12,431 nucleotides of DNA. Source: Dehalococcoidia bacterium (lineage in GTDB: Bacteria > Chloroflexota > Dehalococcoidia > Dehalococcoidales > G020351185). Both the position numbers and the translations under genes were made by a program. Position 1 is the stretch's first letter. Every line of letters begins with the position of its first letter. The notes beneath the pieces were generated by a model, which made no database searches, had not been told where the DNA came from, and saw only the letters and a program-made list of their open reading frames with translations. The stretch lies in assembly GCA_030635945.1 (NCBI GenBank), contig DAOVXW010000006.1:1-12431 (forward strand). The letters are read 5' to 3'. Below are positions 1-7,609 of this stretch, piece after piece.

Positions 1-206
1 TCCTTGAGGACTACCATCTCGCGGTGTCCCAGCTCATAGCCAACCGCCAGCTCTTTCTTTGGGTCACGATTCATTCCCATAAAGAGCTCGCTGTACATCT
101 CGGCGACTCGGCGCGGCGTATCAACCAGGCCCTCGCGTGCAGAGTCTTCCCCGATAGCCTCTATAATGGATTTTACCGAAGCTTTGATTTTTTCTTCGTC
201 AATCAC
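1..206 (-). CDS. folE: GTP cyclohydrolase I, N-terminal fragment (cut by window edge)
   Basis: Reading the minus strand from a GTG at 204-206 gives 68 open codons that run off the left edge. The peptide contains EAIGEDSAREGLVDTPRRVA (about residues 11-30) and ends in HREMVVLK, the characteristic N-terminal part of GTP cyclohydrolase I, which converts GTP to 7,8-dihydroneopterin triphosphate at the entry to folate or pterin synthesis. The zinc-binding and catalytic Cys/His residues lie beyond the edge, so activity cannot be judged. The GTG start is set by a strong ribosome binding site, GGAGGA at 215-220, with an 8-base spacer. The gene starts 27 bases after the flavin reductase stop, so it is probably the distal gene of the leftward operon. 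The family is usually about 185-220 residues, so roughly two thirds is missing. Family identification is confident. Confidence 0.9.
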   Translation of the reverse strand, partial: MIDEEKIKASVKSIIEAIGEDSAREGLVDTPRRVAEMYSELFMGMNRDPKKELAVGYELGHREMVVLK

Positions 207-233
207 TCCAGAATTCCTCCGAATATTATTAAA

Positions 234-821
234 CTAGGTTTTAAAGCAATCGACACAGAACCCGCGGTTAAGGGTTCTTGGTCTGCTTTCCTCTGTATTA
301 AGGTAAATCTCACCACCCAGATACAGGGTGGGATTTATTTTTTCTATATCAAGCACCCCGTTTTCCATAAAGGCTTCCTCGGCATAATGCACGGCAACTA
401 CCTCTCCCACCAGCAGCTTGTGGTCGCCGTAGAGCCTGTCGTCAACCAGCCTGCATTCGAAAGCGGCATAGGCATCCTCCAGTATCGGCACTGTTGTCTT
501 TACCGCATTATCCCTTTTAACGGAAAACGCCGAAAATTTATCCATCTGGCTGCCCTTGCTGCCACCCAGGGCCGCCACCAGCTCGGCTTTAGTATCGGGC
601 ATAAAATTAACGCCAAACTGCTTGCTCTGGGCAATAAGTTTATAGGTAAAGTGGTTGGGTGATACGACAACACCATAAAGAGGCGGGTTTTTTGAAATAG
701 AGGTGTGCCAGGCTATCGACATGGCATTATCCCTGCCGCCGGAACTGCCGGTAACCACCACAGCCACCCGCGGGTAGTGCTGGTAGAAAGCGCCTGTGCT
801 ATCGCTAACTGTTTTTTTCAT
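234..821 (-). CDS. Flavin reductase-like FMN-binding protein (flavoredoxin type)
   Basis: This 195-residue protein has the layout of the flavin reductase-like split-barrel family, which binds FMN and passes electrons from NAD(P)H or a redox partner. Visible landmarks are the segment NAMSIAWHTSISKNPPLYG (residues 32-50) with the usual N...S...W and S..PP pattern, followed by a YKLI stretch near 60-63, and GDHKLLVGEVV at 132-142, the typical end of the core fold. No signal peptide is seen, so it should be cytoplasmic. The ATG is supported by GGGAGG six bases upstream. The last residues carry C189-V-D-C192, a CxxC pair outside the core fold, which could be redox active or bind metal. It lies 28 bases after thrC and 27 before folE. 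The physiological substrate cannot be told from sequence; alternatives are a flavoredoxin or a DIM6/NTAB-type oxidoreductase component. Confidence 0.85.
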   Translation of the reverse strand: MKKTVSDSTGAFYQHYPRVAVVVTGSSGGRDNAMSIAWHTSISKNPPLYGVVVSPNHFTYKLIAQSKQFGVNFMPDTKAELVAALGGSKGSQMDKFSAFSVKRDNAVKTTVPILEDAYAAFECRLVDDRLYGDHKLLVGEVVAVHYAEEAFMENGVLDIEKINPTLYLGGEIYLNTEESRPRTLNRGFCVDCFKT

Positions 822-849
822 TTCAACCTCCCTTGATTCTAAAACCTTT

Positions 850-1905
850 TTAATCCCAGCCTAGGGCCTTTTCCACATCTGTCAGGTTAGCCGGAAGTTT
901 GGTAAAAGGACCTGCTTTTTTAGTGGCGGTATCGGCATCCTTGAGACCATTGCCGGTTAAAACGCACACCACGCTTATATTACTTAAATCCATACCCTCA
1001 CGGGTAAGTTTTAACAGCCCGGCGACGGATGCCGCCGCAGCCGGCTCACAGAATATTCCATCCTTTGAAGCCAGGAGGTGGTAGGCTGCTAAAATCTCTT
1101 CATCGCTTACCATATCTATAACACCGCCCGATTCATCGCGGGCGGCAACAGCCTTCTGCCAGCTGGCCGGATTGCCGATGCGTATGGCGGTGGCAACCGT
1201 CTCCGGCTTATCAATTATATGTCCGCGGACGATGGGGGCAGCGCCTTCTGCCTGAAAACCCATCATCTTCGGTTTTTTCTCTATCTTACCCAGCCGTTGG
1301 TATTCAACGAAGCCCTTCCAGTAGGCGGTAATATTACCTGCATTGCCCACCGGAATAAAGAGGTAATCCGGTGCGCTGCCCATTTCATCGACAACCTCAA
1401 AAGCGGCCGTTTTTTGCCCTTCTATGCGATATGGATTAAGGGAATTAACCAGGGTAACCGGGTGTTTTTGGGTCAGGCTGCGCACTATACTCAATGCCTG
1501 GTCAAAATTGCCGTCTATTGTGATTATCCTGGCTCCATGGACGATTGCCTGAGCCAGTTTTCCCAGTGCAATCTTTCCCTCCGGTATGACGATTATAGCA
1601 TCCAGACCCGAACTGGCGGCATAAGCTGCTGCTGAAGCACTTGTGTTACCGGTTGAGGCGCAAATTACAGCCCGGCTGCCTTCTTCCAGTGCTTTGGCTA
1701 TGGCTACCACCATACCCCTGTCCTTGAAGGAGCCGGTTGGATTACAGCCCTCAATCTTGTAGTGCAGGCTACCGCAACCGATTTCCTTTTCCAGCCGCCT
1801 GGACCTCACCAGCGGAGTATCTCCCTCGCCCAGTGAAAAGAGGGGGGTATCGGCGGTAACCGGTAATAAATCTTTATATTTTAACAGAACCCCGTTTTTT
1901 AGCAT
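850..1905 (-). CDS. thrC: Threonine synthase
   Basis: A 351-residue PLP-dependent enzyme of fold type II that converts O-phosphohomoserine to threonine, the last step of the pathway. The PLP lysine is K61 in [11 protein letters not shown] (55-65). The substrate-side loop STGNTSAS is at 84-91, the cofactor phosphate loop VGNAGN at 186-191, and the C-terminal LTGNGLKD motif at 316-323. The N-terminal LGEGDTPLV (25-33) is typical of threonine synthase and argues against threonine dehydratase or cysteine synthase, which share the fold. Length matches the shorter bacterial form. It begins only 5 bases after the hom stop and has no clear Shine-Dalgarno sequence, so translational coupling to hom is likely. 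The pairing with hom places both enzymes in the same transcript. No catalytic residue appears to be missing. Confidence in function is high. Confidence 0.95.
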   Translation of the reverse strand: MLKNGVLLKYKDLLPVTADTPLFSLGEGDTPLVRSRRLEKEIGCGSLHYKIEGCNPTGSFKDRGMVVAIAKALEEGSRAVICASTGNTSASAAAYAASSGLDAIIVIPEGKIALGKLAQAIVHGARIITIDGNFDQALSIVRSLTQKHPVTLVNSLNPYRIEGQKTAAFEVVDEMGSAPDYLFIPVGNAGNITAYWKGFVEYQRLGKIEKKPKMMGFQAEGAAPIVRGHIIDKPETVATAIRIGNPASWQKAVAARDESGGVIDMVSDEEILAAYHLLASKDGIFCEPAAAASVAGLLKLTREGMDLSNISVVCVLTGNGLKDADTATKKAGPFTKLPANLTDVEKALGWD

Positions 1906-1910
1906 GGCTT

Positions 1911-3212
1911 TTAAACTTCGACCCGTATAAAATTGTTCACTTCTTTAACCGCATCCAGGCGATTGAGCTCATCTACAGCCTGTATGATCCCCTTCTCCGG
2001 GGACGGGTGGGTCATGATAACTATTTCGGCTGTTTTTGTTTCTTCATCGGCTTCTTTTTGAATCGCTGATGCAATACTTATATTATTATCACCCAGAACT
2101 TTGGCAATCTGTGCCAGTACTCCGGCGCTGTCGGCGATGTTCATACGAATGAAGTAGCGGGTTACAATTTCCGACATCTTTTTAATCTTTTTATCCAGCT
2201 GCAACCTGGATACAGGCCGGCAGACGGTACCCAAAACGATATCCCTTGCCACCTGAACGACATCAGCAATAACGGCACTGCTGGTTGGCAGCGGACCGGC
2301 GCCCTCTCCCAAAAAGGTTACCTTGCCAATGAGGTCGCCCTCTACCAGAATGGCATTATAAACGCCGTCTACCTTGGCAAGGAAGTCGTCTTCGGGCAGG
2401 CAGACCGGGTGCACCCGTACTTCAATAGAACCATCACTCTGTTTGGCTAAAGCCAGCAGCTTTATGACATAGCCCATCTCTTTAGCATAGCGGAAATCAC
2501 GGCTTGAAAGCCGGCTGACACCTTCGCAATAGATATCATCGGGGTGAATCCGGCTGCGGAAGGCTAATGATGCCAGTATAGCCAGCTTGTATTTAGAGTC
2601 TATACCTTCTATATCGTTTTTCGGATCGGCTTCGGCATAACCGAGCTTCTGTGCCTGTTTCAGGGCCGAGGCGAAATCCACATCCTCACGAGACATACTG
2701 GTTAAAAGATAGTTGGTTGTGCCGTTTATAATGGCATAGATACCCTTTATCTCGTTAGCCACCAGATCCCGCTTGAAAGGCATAATCAACGGAATGCCGC
2801 CACCTACGGCAGCTTCATAGCTCAGGCTTACGTTCTGTTTTTGCGCCATAGCCGCCAGCTCTGCGCCATGCTTGGCTATAATCTCCTTGTTGGCGGTAAT
2901 TACATGTTTACCGGCTAAAAGTGCCTTTTTTTGATAAGTAAGTGCCGGCTCCTCGCCGCCGATTAACTCAATAACAATATCCATCCCGGGTGTATTAAAA
3001 AATTCGTCTTCGTCCGTGGTAAAAAGATGGGGTTCCATTTCCTGAGCCTGTGGGCGGGACAGGTCCTGCTCCAGAACCTTTATCTTTCGCAATATAATGG
3101 GCTGCCCAACCTCCTCGGACAAAGATTCTCCCCTCTCCAGAAGAACCCCGGCTACCTTTCCGCCAATCACCCCCAGACCGATAAGGCCTATACCGATATT
3201 CTTTTTATCCAT
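1911..3212 (-). CDS. hom: Homoserine dehydrogenase with C-terminal ACT domain
   Basis: A 433-residue enzyme that reduces aspartate semialdehyde to homoserine with NAD(P)H, the branch step to threonine and methionine. The Rossmann motif GLGVIG is at 12-17. TANKE (106-110) and NGTTNYLL (163-170) are family landmarks. Residues 187-209 match the homoserine dehydrogenase signature, with D196-P197, D200, G203, D205 and the catalytic K209. A C-terminal ACT domain spans about 353-430 ([20 protein letters not shown]), which in this family senses threonine or a related amino acid, so end-product inhibition is likely. It is a free-standing dehydrogenase; no aspartokinase is fused or adjacent. The ATG has a moderate GAGGT site 8 bases upstream and lies 25 bases after the parvulin-like gene. 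thrC follows at 5 bases. Confidence 0.96.
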   Translation of the reverse strand: MDKKNIGIGLIGLGVIGGKVAGVLLERGESLSEEVGQPIILRKIKVLEQDLSRPQAQEMEPHLFTTDEDEFFNTPGMDIVIELIGGEEPALTYQKKALLAGKHVITANKEIIAKHGAELAAMAQKQNVSLSYEAAVGGGIPLIMPFKRDLVANEIKGIYAIINGTTNYLLTSMSREDVDFASALKQAQKLGYAEADPKNDIEGIDSKYKLAILASLAFRSRIHPDDIYCEGVSRLSSRDFRYAKEMGYVIKLLALAKQSDGSIEVRVHPVCLPEDDFLAKVDGVYNAILVEGDLIGKVTFLGEGAGPLPTSSAVIADVVQVARDIVLGTVCRPVSRLQLDKKIKKMSEIVTRYFIRMNIADSAGVLAQIAKVLGDNNISIASAIQKEADEETKTAEIVIMTHPSPEKGIIQAVDELNRLDAVKEVNNFIRVEV

Positions 3213-3237
3213 CCTGCAGTACCTCTATCCCATATTA

Positions 3238-4509
3238 TTAACCGGTGAACCTGCTTATAGCAAATTCCCTCATTTCTTCATCGAGATAAATAATCAATAT
3301 ATTTTCAGGGTCTTCCAGGATTGAATCAAGCCACTCCTGCATGGCTTTCTCTATTATTAAATCCCTGTCGTCATCAGAAATCTCCCTGACACCACCATCC
3401 GGGATCTTCAATAACCAGCAACCTCCTGCGGTACTTATACTTTCGTCACGAATTGGCCCGCTTACTACATTCAGTTCGGTCTCAGAATCAAAAACAAATT
3501 CATCAAAAACATCACTCGCACCACCTGCAGCCAGCCAGCCGAGGTCCGCTCCGTCTTCATCCGACCACGCCTGTGAATATTCTTCGGCTAAAGTTGTGAA
3601 ATCCTCGCCACCAGACAGCCGTGATATTATCATTTGTGTCTCTTCTTCACTTGCCAGCATCATAGCCCGGACACGGGCTTGCCCTGTTTCTTCGTTCTTC
3701 TCAAGTATCTCGATAAGCCAATAACCCAGGTCTTTTGTTTTTTCAGCATCGCGTACCGTAACAGCTGCCTCGCTTACCGGATTACTAAAGACATATTCGT
3801 CCAACACAGATGTAAGCAGCAATCCGTCTATAACACCATGCGGCTTCCAGTCAAGGTCGCCATTCATTTCCAGAGTATAACCATCCAGTGATAATTCACC
3901 GGCAAGCTGGCTGAAGTCTTCTCCGGCAGCCAACCTGTCCCTGACTTCGTCCGCCTGGCTCTCGCTTTCCAGGAACATCGTCATAATATATCGATGTTCT
4001 GCGGAAAGCGGTACCTGATCATTAAAATAACCTTCTTTTAATTTTTGAACTAGCAGTTGCGTCCTGGTTATATCCCTGACCGCCTGATTGCCGGGCAATT
4101 CATTATTTTTTATCTCTTCACTGATTTCATCATCACTGACGGTAACCCCCAATTTCAGGGCTTCCTGTCTTATCAGTTCATTCTGCTGGATGCCATCTGC
4201 AATTATGTCAAGGAATAATGATACCTGCTGCTGCGGTATACCTGCCAATTGATAATCTAAAGTATCTATATAATAAGCCATATTAAAGCGGGTATCATTA
4301 ACCTCAACTACCGTTTCTTTAAGCGGTTTGGACTGGGGGATATACCACTGATTATAAATACCGGCAACAACTAAAGCCAGGGCTACGACAATAACAGAGG
4401 TACCAATGCCGATGATGAATCTCTGCCTGCGTTTTTGCTTTTGCCAGCTGGATAGCTGGCGCTTGGTTGGCTTGTGTTTGGGTCTTCCTATCGTCTTCTT
4501 CTTTGCCAA
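3238..4509 (-). CDS. Membrane-anchored SurA/PrsA-like protein with two parvulin-type domains
   Basis: A 423-residue protein predicted to face outside the membrane. The first 30 residues are strongly basic (many K and R), followed by one hydrophobic segment at about 31-50, giving an N-terminal anchor with the rest exported. Residues about 68-165 resemble the helical SurA-type chaperone region. Two parvulin-like (rotamase) modules follow, about 172-271 and 280-370, each with the repeated pattern G(E)DF..LA and a later G-x-W-L. The conserved histidine expected near the end of a parvulin domain is Trp in both modules (GYWLIEI 262-268, GCWLLKI 363-369), and the second also lacks the early His. It may therefore act as a chaperone rather than an isomerase. 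The start is TTG at 4507-4509, supported by AAGGAG (4515-4520) with a 5-base spacer. It lies 28 bases after mobB. Specific client proteins are unknown. Confidence 0.8.
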   Translation of the reverse strand: MAKKKTIGRPKHKPTKRQLSSWQKQKRRQRFIIGIGTSVIVVALALVVAGIYNQWYIPQSKPLKETVVEVNDTRFNMAYYIDTLDYQLAGIPQQQVSLFLDIIADGIQQNELIRQEALKLGVTVSDDEISEEIKNNELPGNQAVRDITRTQLLVQKLKEGYFNDQVPLSAEHRYIMTMFLESESQADEVRDRLAAGEDFSQLAGELSLDGYTLEMNGDLDWKPHGVIDGLLLTSVLDEYVFSNPVSEAAVTVRDAEKTKDLGYWLIEILEKNEETGQARVRAMMLASEEETQMIISRLSGGEDFTTLAEEYSQAWSDEDGADLGWLAAGGASDVFDEFVFDSETELNVVSGPIRDESISTAGGCWLLKIPDGGVREISDDDRDLIIEKAMQEWLDSILEDPENILIIYLDEEMREFAISRFTG

Positions 4510-4537
4510 AGTAACTCCTTGTTAATATCCAGCCCGG

Positions 4538-5185
4538 CTATTTCTTTTCTGGTTGCTTCCTTATTAAAACATCCAGGCTGTCTACCTGTTTAACGCCTTT
4601 CAGGCTGGAAACCATATTTACCAGCAGGCTACTGATAATCTTTCTGGGAAAACTTTTCAAGGTTAAACGTTTGCCGTTTACATATAGAGCCAGTCTCTCC
4701 CTCTGTGGTTTTATAAAGCCTTCCTCCAGCAGATCAGCCAGTTCTGTAATATCCTGGCGGGAGAATTGCCTGACACCTGTCCCTGTGGGTTTATCGCTGA
4801 CTACTGCTACCAGCCTCTTTATGTTTTTCAGCGGCGAACTATCCACCCCGTAGCGTATTTCTATCTTTGGTGTATCAGCCTGTTTGAAACCCTCGGTTAT
4901 TATAATATCATAGTCCTCACCCAGTAAGCGGATCATTTTATCAAGTATATCCACTGTTGTAACGGGTTTTACCAGTACAGCTTCTTCAGAAGACACCACA
5001 ATGGTGGCATCACTGCCTGCCTTGAGGTGCCGCCAGTTATCTCTGCCTGGTTCATAATTGATTTCCTGCGCATGTTTTATCGTAGCCACACGATAGCCCC
5101 GTAGTTTCAATTCGGCAACCAGTTTTTCAATAAGCGTCGTCTTGCCTGATTTTGACCTACCGATAATAGAAACTACAGGCGTCAT
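4538..5185 (-). CDS. mobB: Molybdopterin-guanine dinucleotide biosynthesis protein B, extended C-terminus
   Basis: A P-loop GTP-binding protein that assists attachment of GMP to molybdopterin, forming the dinucleotide cofactor. Numbering from the ATG at 5183-5185, the Walker A GRSKSGKTT is at 9-17, KHAQEINYEP with the following RDNWRHLKAGSDA at about 37-60 is the MobB switch-like region, and EGFK at 98-101 is the second family landmark. Residues from about 158 onward (KPQRERLALYVNGKRLTLK and following) form a tail of roughly 55 residues beyond the usual length of about 170. Frame is open to another ATG at 5210-5212, which would add nine residues. I prefer 5185 because family members begin just before the PVVSIIGRS strand and because the promoter at 5223-5251 would start transcription near 5216, leaving almost no leader for the upstream ATG. 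Neither ATG has a good ribosome site, so the start is moderately sure. It is the promoter-proximal gene of the leftward operon; no molybdoenzyme is in the window. Confidence 0.85.
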   Translation of the reverse strand: MTPVVSIIGRSKSGKTTLIEKLVAELKLRGYRVATIKHAQEINYEPGRDNWRHLKAGSDATIVVSSEEAVLVKPVTTVDILDKMIRLLGEDYDIIITEGFKQADTPKIEIRYGVDSSPLKNIKRLVAVVSDKPTGTGVRQFSRQDITELADLLEEGFIKPQRERLALYVNGKRLTLKSFPRKIISSLLVNMVSSLKGVKQVDSLDVLIRKQPEKK

Positions 5186-5222
5186 TCTCTTTAATCCGTC
5201 CCCCCTCTTCATAAATCAATTT

Positions 5223-5251
5223 ATTATAATTGTTAATCTTACCGAGTGCAA
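5223..5251 (-). promoter_or_regulatory. Sigma-70-type promoter for the mobB-to-folE operon
   Basis: On the minus strand TTGCAC (5246-5251) is followed after exactly 17 bases by TATAAT (5223-5228), a perfect -10 box. The expected start of transcription is near 5216. No other promoter this good was noticed on the leftward strand down to the window edge, so it may drive all six leftward genes. Seen in sequence; activity is inferred. Confidence 0.7.
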
Positions 5252-5254
5252 TTA

Positions 5255-5290
5255 TTGCCACTTTCCAAACAACCTGTGATATTATATACT
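5255..5290 (+). promoter_or_regulatory. Candidate promoter for the nucleotidyltransferase gene
   Basis: Two overlapping arrangements fit equally well: TTGCCA (5255-5260), 17 bases, GATATT (5278-5283); or TTTCCA (5262-5267), 17 bases, TATACT (5285-5290). Each matches 9 of 12 consensus positions. Transcription would begin near 5290-5297 and leave a leader of about 50 bases before the ATG at 5346. The -35 box of the first option lies three bases from the -35 box of the leftward promoter. Confidence 0.5.
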
Positions 5291-5319
5291 GTTTTTCCCC
5301 TGTAACACTACAAAAACAG
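5289..5319. repeat. Inverted repeat CTGTTTTT-N15-AAAAACAG, possible operator
   Basis: The arms at 5289-5296 and 5312-5319 are perfect 8-base inverted copies separated by 15 bases. The centre-to-centre distance is 23 bases, about two helical turns, as for a dimeric repressor site. It overlaps the expected transcription start of the rightward gene. A role as terminator is unlikely because the stem is AT-rich and no T-run follows. AT-rich arms of this size can arise by chance in an intergenic region, so confidence is low. Confidence 0.3.
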
Positions 5320-5345
5320 GGTTATAAAAAAGTGAAGTGTAAGTA

Positions 5346-6434
5346 ATGAATGCAGTTATTCTGGTAGGCGGACTGGGTACCAGGCTTAGGCCGCTATCAA
5401 TTAACACGCCCAAATCTATGATGCCGGTGGTTAATATCCCTTTTATCGAGTATGTTATCCGCCGCCTCAGCCGGCACAATATAAAGCATATAGTGATGGC
5501 GATAAGCCACCTGGCGCAGCCTATCAAAAATTACATAGGTGACGGCAGGCGCTTCGGTGTCAGCATCACTTACACTGTGGAGGATACGGCACTGGGGACA
5601 GCCGGTGCGGTTAAAAATGCCGAGCAATATCTGGATGGTGAAACCTTCGTTGCTCTTAACGGGGATATCTTCACCGATCTTGACATTTCTGCTATGGTAG
5701 CTTTGCACAAGCGGCGCAAAGCAAAAATAACCATCGCCCTTATCCCGGTAGAAGACCCCACCTTTTACGGCCTGGTAGAGACTGATGATAAGGGCAGAAT
5801 AACCCGATTTCTGGAGAAGCCCAGCCGGGAACAGATAACCACTAATATGATAAACGCCGGTACCTATATTATGGAAACGGATGTTTTAAACTCCATCCCG
5901 GCGCAAACAATGTTTAGCTTTGAGAAGGAGGTTTTCCCACCCCTGCTGCAAAAAGGGGAGCCGATATATGCCTTTCCTTCTTCATGTTACTGGATGGACA
6001 TCGGCACCCCGCAGAAATACCACCAGCTTAACCGCGACCTGCTCAACGGCGAAAGCAACCAGTTCAACTTCACTGCAAATACCCGCATTTCCAGTGGGAA
6101 AAACAGCAATACCCACAGGACGGCCGAGATAACAGGCCCGGCGGTTATCGGCGATAACTGCACTATCGGGCAAAAAGCAGTGTTTAATGGAGCGGTGGTC
6201 ATCGGCTCCGGCAGCACTATAGGTGATGGCGCTATAGTGGAGGATTCGGTTATCTGGCAAAATGTCGAAATAGAAAAGGGAGCAATAATAAAGCGCTCTA
6301 TCATCGCCGACAATTGCCTCATCGGCTCTAAAAGCACCATCGTAGATGCGGTAATATCAGATAACGTAACCATAACCGCCGATTATAATCTGAAAGCGGG
6401 CAGTAAAATTTGGCCCGATAAAACTATAGGTTAG
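5346..6434 (+). CDS. Sugar nucleotidyltransferase (probable mannose-1-phosphate guanylyltransferase) with left-handed beta-helix
   Basis: A 362-residue cytoplasmic enzyme of the NDP-sugar pyrophosphorylase family, which joins a sugar-1-phosphate to an NTP. The nucleotide-binding signature [12 protein letters not shown] is at 6-17 with K23 just after it (TPKSMMPV). [10 protein letters not shown] (79-88) and the metal-binding LNGDIFTD (104-111, D107) follow, then EKP (157-159) and N170-A-G for sugar binding, and DIGTP at 218-222. From about 260 to 345 there are hexapeptide repeats ([18 protein letters not shown], and similar), forming a left-handed beta-helix. The LVGG start and the overall layout are closest to mannose-1-phosphate guanylyltransferases, but glucose-1-phosphate thymidylyl- or uridylyltransferases share it, so the sugar is not certain. 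No acetyltransferase active site is evident in the tail. The start fits the family exactly although its ribosome site is weak. It is transcribed away from mobB. Confidence 0.88.
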   Translation: MNAVILVGGLGTRLRPLSINTPKSMMPVVNIPFIEYVIRRLSRHNIKHIVMAISHLAQPIKNYIGDGRRFGVSITYTVEDTALGTAGAVKNAEQYLDGETFVALNGDIFTDLDISAMVALHKRRKAKITIALIPVEDPTFYGLVETDDKGRITRFLEKPSREQITTNMINAGTYIMETDVLNSIPAQTMFSFEKEVFPPLLQKGEPIYAFPSSCYWMDIGTPQKYHQLNRDLLNGESNQFNFTANTRISSGKNSNTHRTAEITGPAVIGDNCTIGQKAVFNGAVVIGSGSTIGDGAIVEDSVIWQNVEIEKGAIIKRSIIADNCLIGSKSTIVDAVISDNVTITADYNLKAGSKIWPDKTIG

Positions 6435-6490
6435 ATTTTACAGAATCCCCTTTTACTTATGCCGCTAGACCTATTCGTTTCTTTAAATGT

Positions 6491-6519
6491 TTGAGTGCCA
6501 GCTATGTCTATGTTACAAT
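6491..6519 (+). promoter_or_regulatory. Sigma-70-type promoter for prfA
   Basis: TTGAGT (6491-6496), 17 bases, TACAAT (6514-6519) lies in the 104-base gap after the nucleotidyltransferase. The start would fall near 6525-6527, essentially at the AGGAG ribosome site (6526-6530), giving a leader of only about 12-14 bases. The rest of the gap (6435-6490) shows no hairpin terminator. Confidence 0.55.
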
Positions 6520-6538
6520 TTCTTCAGGAGTAATTCCG

Positions 6539-7609
6539 ATGTTTCGACGATTGGACAAAATAGAAAAGCGGTATCTGGAGCTTGAAGAGCAGATAGCATC
6601 GCCGGAGATAGCCTTCGACCTTAAGAAGCTGCAGGCTCTGGCGCAGGAGAGGGCTGGCCTGGAAGACCTGGCCACCCTTTACCGTAGCTATAAAGATAAA
6701 TCCGGCATGCTAGAGGAAACAAAAAAGATGCTAACCGAGGGGCTGGATGAAGAGATGATTGCTATGGCCAAAGAAGAGATAGAGAGCCTGGAATCACAGC
6801 TGGAAAGCCAGCTTCACGAGTTGAAGCTGGCGCTACTGCCCAAAGATGCCAACGATGACCGGGATATCATTATTGAGATAAGAGCCGGCACCGGCGGCGA
6901 TGAAGCCGGTCTTTTTGCCGCCGACCTTTTCCGTATGTACAGCCGATATGCACAGAACAAAAAATGGGGTGCAGATATCATTGATGCCAATGAAACCGCC
7001 ATCGGTAGTATAAAGGAAATCATATTTGAGGTTAAAGGCAAGGGGGCTTTCAGCCGCTTCAAATATGAAAGGGGGGTTCACCGGGTACAGAGAGTGCCGA
7101 CAACCGAATCCTCCGGCAGAATACATACCTCGACAGCCACCGTTGTCGTACTGCCCGAAGCCAGAGAAGTCGAGGTGAACATAAATCCCAAAGACCTCAG
7201 AATTGACATCTTCCACAGCGGCGGTGCCGGCGGTCAGAATGTGAACAAGGTAGCCACCGCAGTACGCATAACCCATCTGCCAACCGGTCTTGTAGCTGTA
7301 TGCCAGGATGAACGTTCCCAGCACAGAAACAAAACCAAAGCTATGGCCGTCCTTCGCGCCCGGCTCCTCAATATTGAACAAAGTAAACATGATGGCGAAA
7401 TAACCGAACAGCGCCGCTCCCAGGTAGGCAGCGGTGAGCGTTCCGAAAAGATAAGAACCTATAACTTCCCTCAGGACAGAATAACCGACCATCGTGTCGG
7501 ACTGTCAATGCATAACCTGCCCAAAATTATGGAAGGTGAGCTCGACGAGCTCATTGACGCCATAGCCACCAGCGAGCAAGCAAAACAGCTGGAGACACAG
7601 CTGGTATGA
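6539..7609 (+). CDS. prfA: Peptide chain release factor 1
   Basis: A 356-residue class I release factor that recognises UAA and UAG in the ribosomal A site and triggers peptide release. The codon-reading tripeptide is P187-T-T189 in RVPTTES, of the PxT form that marks RF1; RF2 would have SPF. The catalytic GGQ is at 231-233 within [12 protein letters not shown]. The coiled N-terminal domain (about 1-100, rich in E, K and L) and the C-terminal [14 protein letters not shown] (306-319) are typical. The frame is open upstream to 6491, but the start is the ATG at 6539: AGGAG at 6526-6530 precedes it by 8 bases, and [12 protein letters not shown] is the normal family N-terminus, giving the expected length. 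The stop overlaps the prmC start, so the factor and the enzyme that methylates Q233 are translationally coupled. Confidence 0.97.
   Translation: MFRRLDKIEKRYLELEEQIASPEIAFDLKKLQALAQERAGLEDLATLYRSYKDKSGMLEETKKMLTEGLDEEMIAMAKEEIESLESQLESQLHELKLALLPKDANDDRDIIIEIRAGTGGDEAGLFAADLFRMYSRYAQNKKWGADIIDANETAIGSIKEIIFEVKGKGAFSRFKYERGVHRVQRVPTTESSGRIHTSTATVVVLPEAREVEVNINPKDLRIDIFHSGGAGGQNVNKVATAVRITHLPTGLVAVCQDERSQHRNKTKAMAVLRARLLNIEQSKHDGEITEQRRSQVGSGERSEKIRTYNFPQDRITDHRVGLSMHNLPKIMEGELDELIDAIATSEQAKQLETQLV

Noticed and set aside
24..662. Long plus-strand open frame of about 212 codons opposite folE and the flavin reductase
   Set aside because: It lies antisense to two recognisable genes, spans their junction and shows no familiar motif; the minus-strand frames have clear families and ribosome sites.
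6491..6538. Upstream TTG start extending prfA by 16 residues
   Set aside because: No ribosome site precedes it, the extra residues do not resemble RF1, and the TTG is better explained as part of a -35 box.
6833..7492. Minus-strand open frame of about 219 codons inside prfA
   Set aside because: It is wholly antisense to RF1, whose motifs are unmistakable. The frame is a by-product of codon composition, as are the shorter shadow frames in hom, the nucleotidyltransferase, prmC and the EF-G-like gene.
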